Positions 6,733-8,667 of a stretch of DNA of 8,667 nucleotides are shown piece by piece. Numbering within the stretch: position 1 is the stretch's first letter; each line of letters begins with the position of its first letter. The position numbers and the translations under genes were made by a program. Source of the stretch: Actinomycetes bacterium (GTDB taxonomy: Bacteria; Actinomycetota; Actinomycetes; Mycobacteriales; Mycobacteriaceae); contig JAEWGK010000169.1 of the NCBI GenBank assembly GCA_023388385.1, positions 1-8,667 on the forward strand, written 5' to 3'. The notes beneath the pieces are model-generated. The model saw only the letters and a list, made by a program, of their open reading frames with translations. It searched no databases and was not told the DNA's origin.

Positions 6733-8280
6733 ATGTCCCGCTTCATCGACCGAGTCGTCCTGCACCTGCAGGCCGGCGACGGCGGCCACGGCTGCAACTC
6801 CATCCTGCGCGAGAAGTTCAAGCCGCTCGGCGGCCCCGACGGCGGCAACGGCGGGCACGGCGGCGACGTCATCCTGCAGGTCGATCCGCAGGTGCACACG
6901 CTGCTGGACTTCCACTTCCACCCGCACGTCAAGGCGGGCAAGGGCCAGCCCGGCGCCGGCGACCACCGCAACGGCGCGCGCGGCGACGACCTGGTGCTCG
7001 GGGTGCCGGAGGGCACCGTCGTCATGACGCCCGAGGGCGAGGTCCTCGCCGACATGACCGGCGCGGGCACCCGCTTCACCGCCGCCGAGGGCGGCTACGG
7101 CGGCCTGGGCAACGCCGCGCTGGCGAACCACAACCGCCGCGCGCCCGGCTTCGCGCTGCTCGGCGAACCGGGGGAGGAGCGGGACCTCATCCTGGAGCTG
7201 AAGTCCATGGCCGACGTCGGCCTCGTGGGCTTCCCGTCGGCCGGTAAGTCGTCGCTGGTCAGCGCCATGAGCGCGGCGCGGCCGAAGATCGGCGACTACC
7301 CGTTCACGACGCTGCAGCCGAATCTCGGCGTCGTCCAGGTCGGCCACGACTCGTTCACCATCGCCGATGTGCCGGGCCTCATCCCCGGCGCCTCCGAGGG
7401 CCGCGGCCTGGGCCTGGATTTCCTGCGCCACGTCGAGCGCTGCGCCGTCCTGGCGCACGTCGTCGACTGCGCCGCCTTCGAGTCCGAGCGCGACCCCGTG
7501 TCCGACATCCGCGCGCTGGAGAACGAGCTGTCGAACTACCAGTCGGCGCTCGACTCCGACGTCGGGCTCGGCGATCTCATGGATCGCTCGCGCGTCATCG
7601 TGCTGAACAAGATCGACGTGCCCGACGGCCGCGACATGGCGCAGATGATGCGCGCCGAGCTGGAGCAGTTCGGCTGGCCGATCTACGAGATCTCCGCCGT
7701 CTCCCGCGAGGGTCTCGATCCGCTGCGATTCGGCCTGTTCGAGCTGGTCAGGCAGTACCGCACGGCGCATCCGCCGAAGGGGGAGAAGGCCGGCGCGGTG
7801 CTGCGCCCGGCGGGCGTCGACGGCTCCGGCTCCGGCCCGCGCGGCCGCGGCCGGGGCGGCCGCCGCGGCGGCGAGGGCGTCGACTTCGTCATCGAGCGCG
7901 ACCCCGAGGTCGAGGACGGCTTCCTGGTCATCGGCCGCAAGCCCGAGCGCTGGATCCACCAGACCGACTTCGAGAACGACGAGGCCGTCGGCTACCTGGG
8001 CGACCGCCTCGCGCGCCTCGGCGTCGAGGAGGCGCTGGCGAAGGCCGGCGCGGTCGAGGGCTCGACCGTGTCCATCGGCGCGATCTCATTCGAGTGGCAG
8101 CCGATGACCGCCGCCGGCAGGGACGAGAAGATCGCGACGAGCCGCGGCACCGACCGCCGCCTCGAGCGCACCGGCCGCAGCACGTCCGAGGAGCGCAAGC
8201 GCGCGTCGCAGGCCCGCCGTGGCCTCATCGACGAGTACGAGCTTGAGGGCGAGGAGGCCACCCGGGAGCGCTGGCAGTGA
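6733..8280 (+). CDS. obgE: GTPase Obg/CgtA, ribosome-assembly and stress-linked GTPase
   Basis: Obg GTPase, which binds the large ribosomal subunit and couples its maturation to GTP and (p)ppGpp levels; 515 residues. The N-terminal Obg fold (1 to about 160) is rich in Gly turns ([22 protein letters not shown]). The G domain has G1 GFPSAGKSS (166-174), G2 YPFTTLQ with FTT at 191-193, G3 DVPGL (212-216), G4 NKID (292-295) and G5 SAVSREG (321-327). A Gly/Ser/Arg linker (364-382, with [11 protein letters not shown]) leads to the C-terminal OCT domain (about 384-457, ending FEWQP). A highly charged tail of 58 residues follows; such tails occur in actinobacterial Obg proteins. All nucleotide-binding motifs are intact. 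It is separated from rplU-rpmA by the antisense helicase gene, and its stop overlaps a GTG start of the next frame, suggesting translational coupling. Confidence 0.98.
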   Translation: MSRFIDRVVLHLQAGDGGHGCNSILREKFKPLGGPDGGNGGHGGDVILQVDPQVHTLLDFHFHPHVKAGKGQPGAGDHRNGARGDDLVLGVPEGTVVMTPEGEVLADMTGAGTRFTAAEGGYGGLGNAALANHNRRAPGFALLGEPGEERDLILELKSMADVGLVGFPSAGKSSLVSAMSAARPKIGDYPFTTLQPNLGVVQVGHDSFTIADVPGLIPGASEGRGLGLDFLRHVERCAVLAHVVDCAAFESERDPVSDIRALENELSNYQSALDSDVGLGDLMDRSRVIVLNKIDVPDGRDMAQMMRAELEQFGWPIYEISAVSREGLDPLRFGLFELVRQYRTAHPPKGEKAGAVLRPAGVDGSGSGPRGRGRGGRRGGEGVDFVIERDPEVEDGFLVIGRKPERWIHQTDFENDEAVGYLGDRLARLGVEEALAKAGAVEGSTVSIGAISFEWQPMTAAGRDEKIATSRGTDRRLERTGRSTSEERKRASQARRGLIDEYELEGEEATRERWQ

Positions 8281-8667
8281 CGGAGCGGGACGACCGCGCC
8301 ACCGATCGTGGCGTTGCTCACATCGGCGTGGCGGAAACTGGCGATGCCGCCGGGATTTCGTTATCGACGTACGTGGGCCCGCGGGGGAGCGGGGCCGCCG
8401 CGCACGTCGTCATCACGGAGGGTGCGGGCGTGCCCGACGGAGCCGCGAGCGTCGCGAAAGACGGCGTCGTGCGTGACGACGCCGATCCCGGCGGCGCAGC
8501 GGGCGGGCCGGGAAACGCGGGGGATCGACTGCACGACGAGACCACCAGGGAACGGATGCTCATCGAGACCACGATGACCGAGGACACCACGATCACCGGC
8601 GGCGCGGCGGACGACCGCGCGACCGCCGGGCGAATGACCGCCGCCGACGACGCGACCGCTGCGCAGG
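8277..8667 (+). CDS. Unidentified open frame coupled to obgE (3' end outside window)
   Basis: A frame starting at GTG (8277-8279) overlaps the obgE stop as GTGA and stays open for 130 codons to the window edge. About 84% of its third positions are G or C, lower than obgE but compatible with coding. The product begins [17 protein letters not shown] and is hydrophilic, rich in Ala, Asp, Gly and Thr, with no signal peptide, membrane segment or known motif. It looks disordered. In relatives proB (glutamate 5-kinase) often follows obgE, but no kinase motif such as VVKIGSS is seen in any forward frame here. It may be a long N-terminal extension of the next enzyme, a separate small protein, or a chance open frame. 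A 9-bp hairpin lies within it (8462-8484). Confidence 0.45.
   Translation, partial: MTERDDRATDRGVAHIGVAETGDAAGISLSTYVGPRGSGAAAHVVITEGAGVPDGAASVAKDGVVRDDADPGGAAGGPGNAGDRLHDETTRERMLIETTMTEDTTITGGAADDRATAGRMTAADDATAAQ
8462..8484. other. Perfect 9-bp hairpin downstream of obgE
   Basis: CGGCGTCGT (8462-8470) pairs perfectly with ACGACGCCG (8476-8484) around the five-base loop gcgtg. It is the clearest stem in 8281-8667. If the frame after obgE is not coding, this could be the obgE terminator. If it is coding, the hairpin is an internal mRNA structure. No T-run follows. Confidence 0.5.

Noticed and set aside
5477..7027. 516-codon plus-strand open frame opposite the helicase
   Set aside because: It crosses from the helicase gene into obgE out of frame and has no recognisable domain; both overlapped genes are secure.
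6484..7959. 491-codon minus-strand open frame opposite obgE
   Set aside because: It mirrors the obgE reading frame through high GC3; the plus strand encodes an intact Obg.
8281..8667. proB start within the window
   Set aside because: No glutamate 5-kinase motif appears in any forward frame, so proB cannot be called from this sequence.

Overview
The window is very GC-rich, strongly biased to G/C at third codon positions, and carries a housekeeping block typical of high-GC Actinobacteria: ribonuclease E, ribosomal proteins bL21 and bL27, and the GTPase Obg. The bL21 and bL27 sequences and the gene order (rne - rplU - rpmA - ... - obgE) look most like Corynebacterium or another Mycobacteriales genus. 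This assignment is from memory of those proteins, not from a search.

Layout. Positions 3-3149 (+) hold most of rne, cut off at its 5' end by the window edge, with a central catalytic core and a long disordered Arg/Asp-rich tail containing short tandem peptide repeats. A 19-bp stem-loop terminator follows. Next comes a leader of roughly 170 nt with a plausible promoter, then rplU (3539-3844) and rpmA (3881-4141), closed by two overlapping GC-rich hairpins. Positions 4268-6487 on the minus strand encode a RecQ-family helicase with a phosphoribosyltransferase-like C-terminal domain. A 245-bp divergent intergenic region with a large imperfect inverted repeat separates it from obgE (6733-8280, +). 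A GTG-started open frame overlaps the obgE stop by GTGA and runs off the right edge. It is unrecognised: proB is commonly found here in relatives, but no glutamate 5-kinase motif is visible.

How the genes relate. rne, rplU, rpmA and obgE all serve RNA decay or ribosome biogenesis and translation. The helicase is the outlier: it lies antisense between rpmA and obgE, which are adjacent in many relatives, so obgE needs its own promoter here. I see no tRNA, rRNA, CRISPR array, insertion sequence or phage gene. Most of the window is ordinary core genome. The points most worth a second look are the altered PRPP-loop of the helicase C-terminal domain, the unusual start region and leader of rplU, the repeats in the RNase E tail, and the unidentified frame after obgE.
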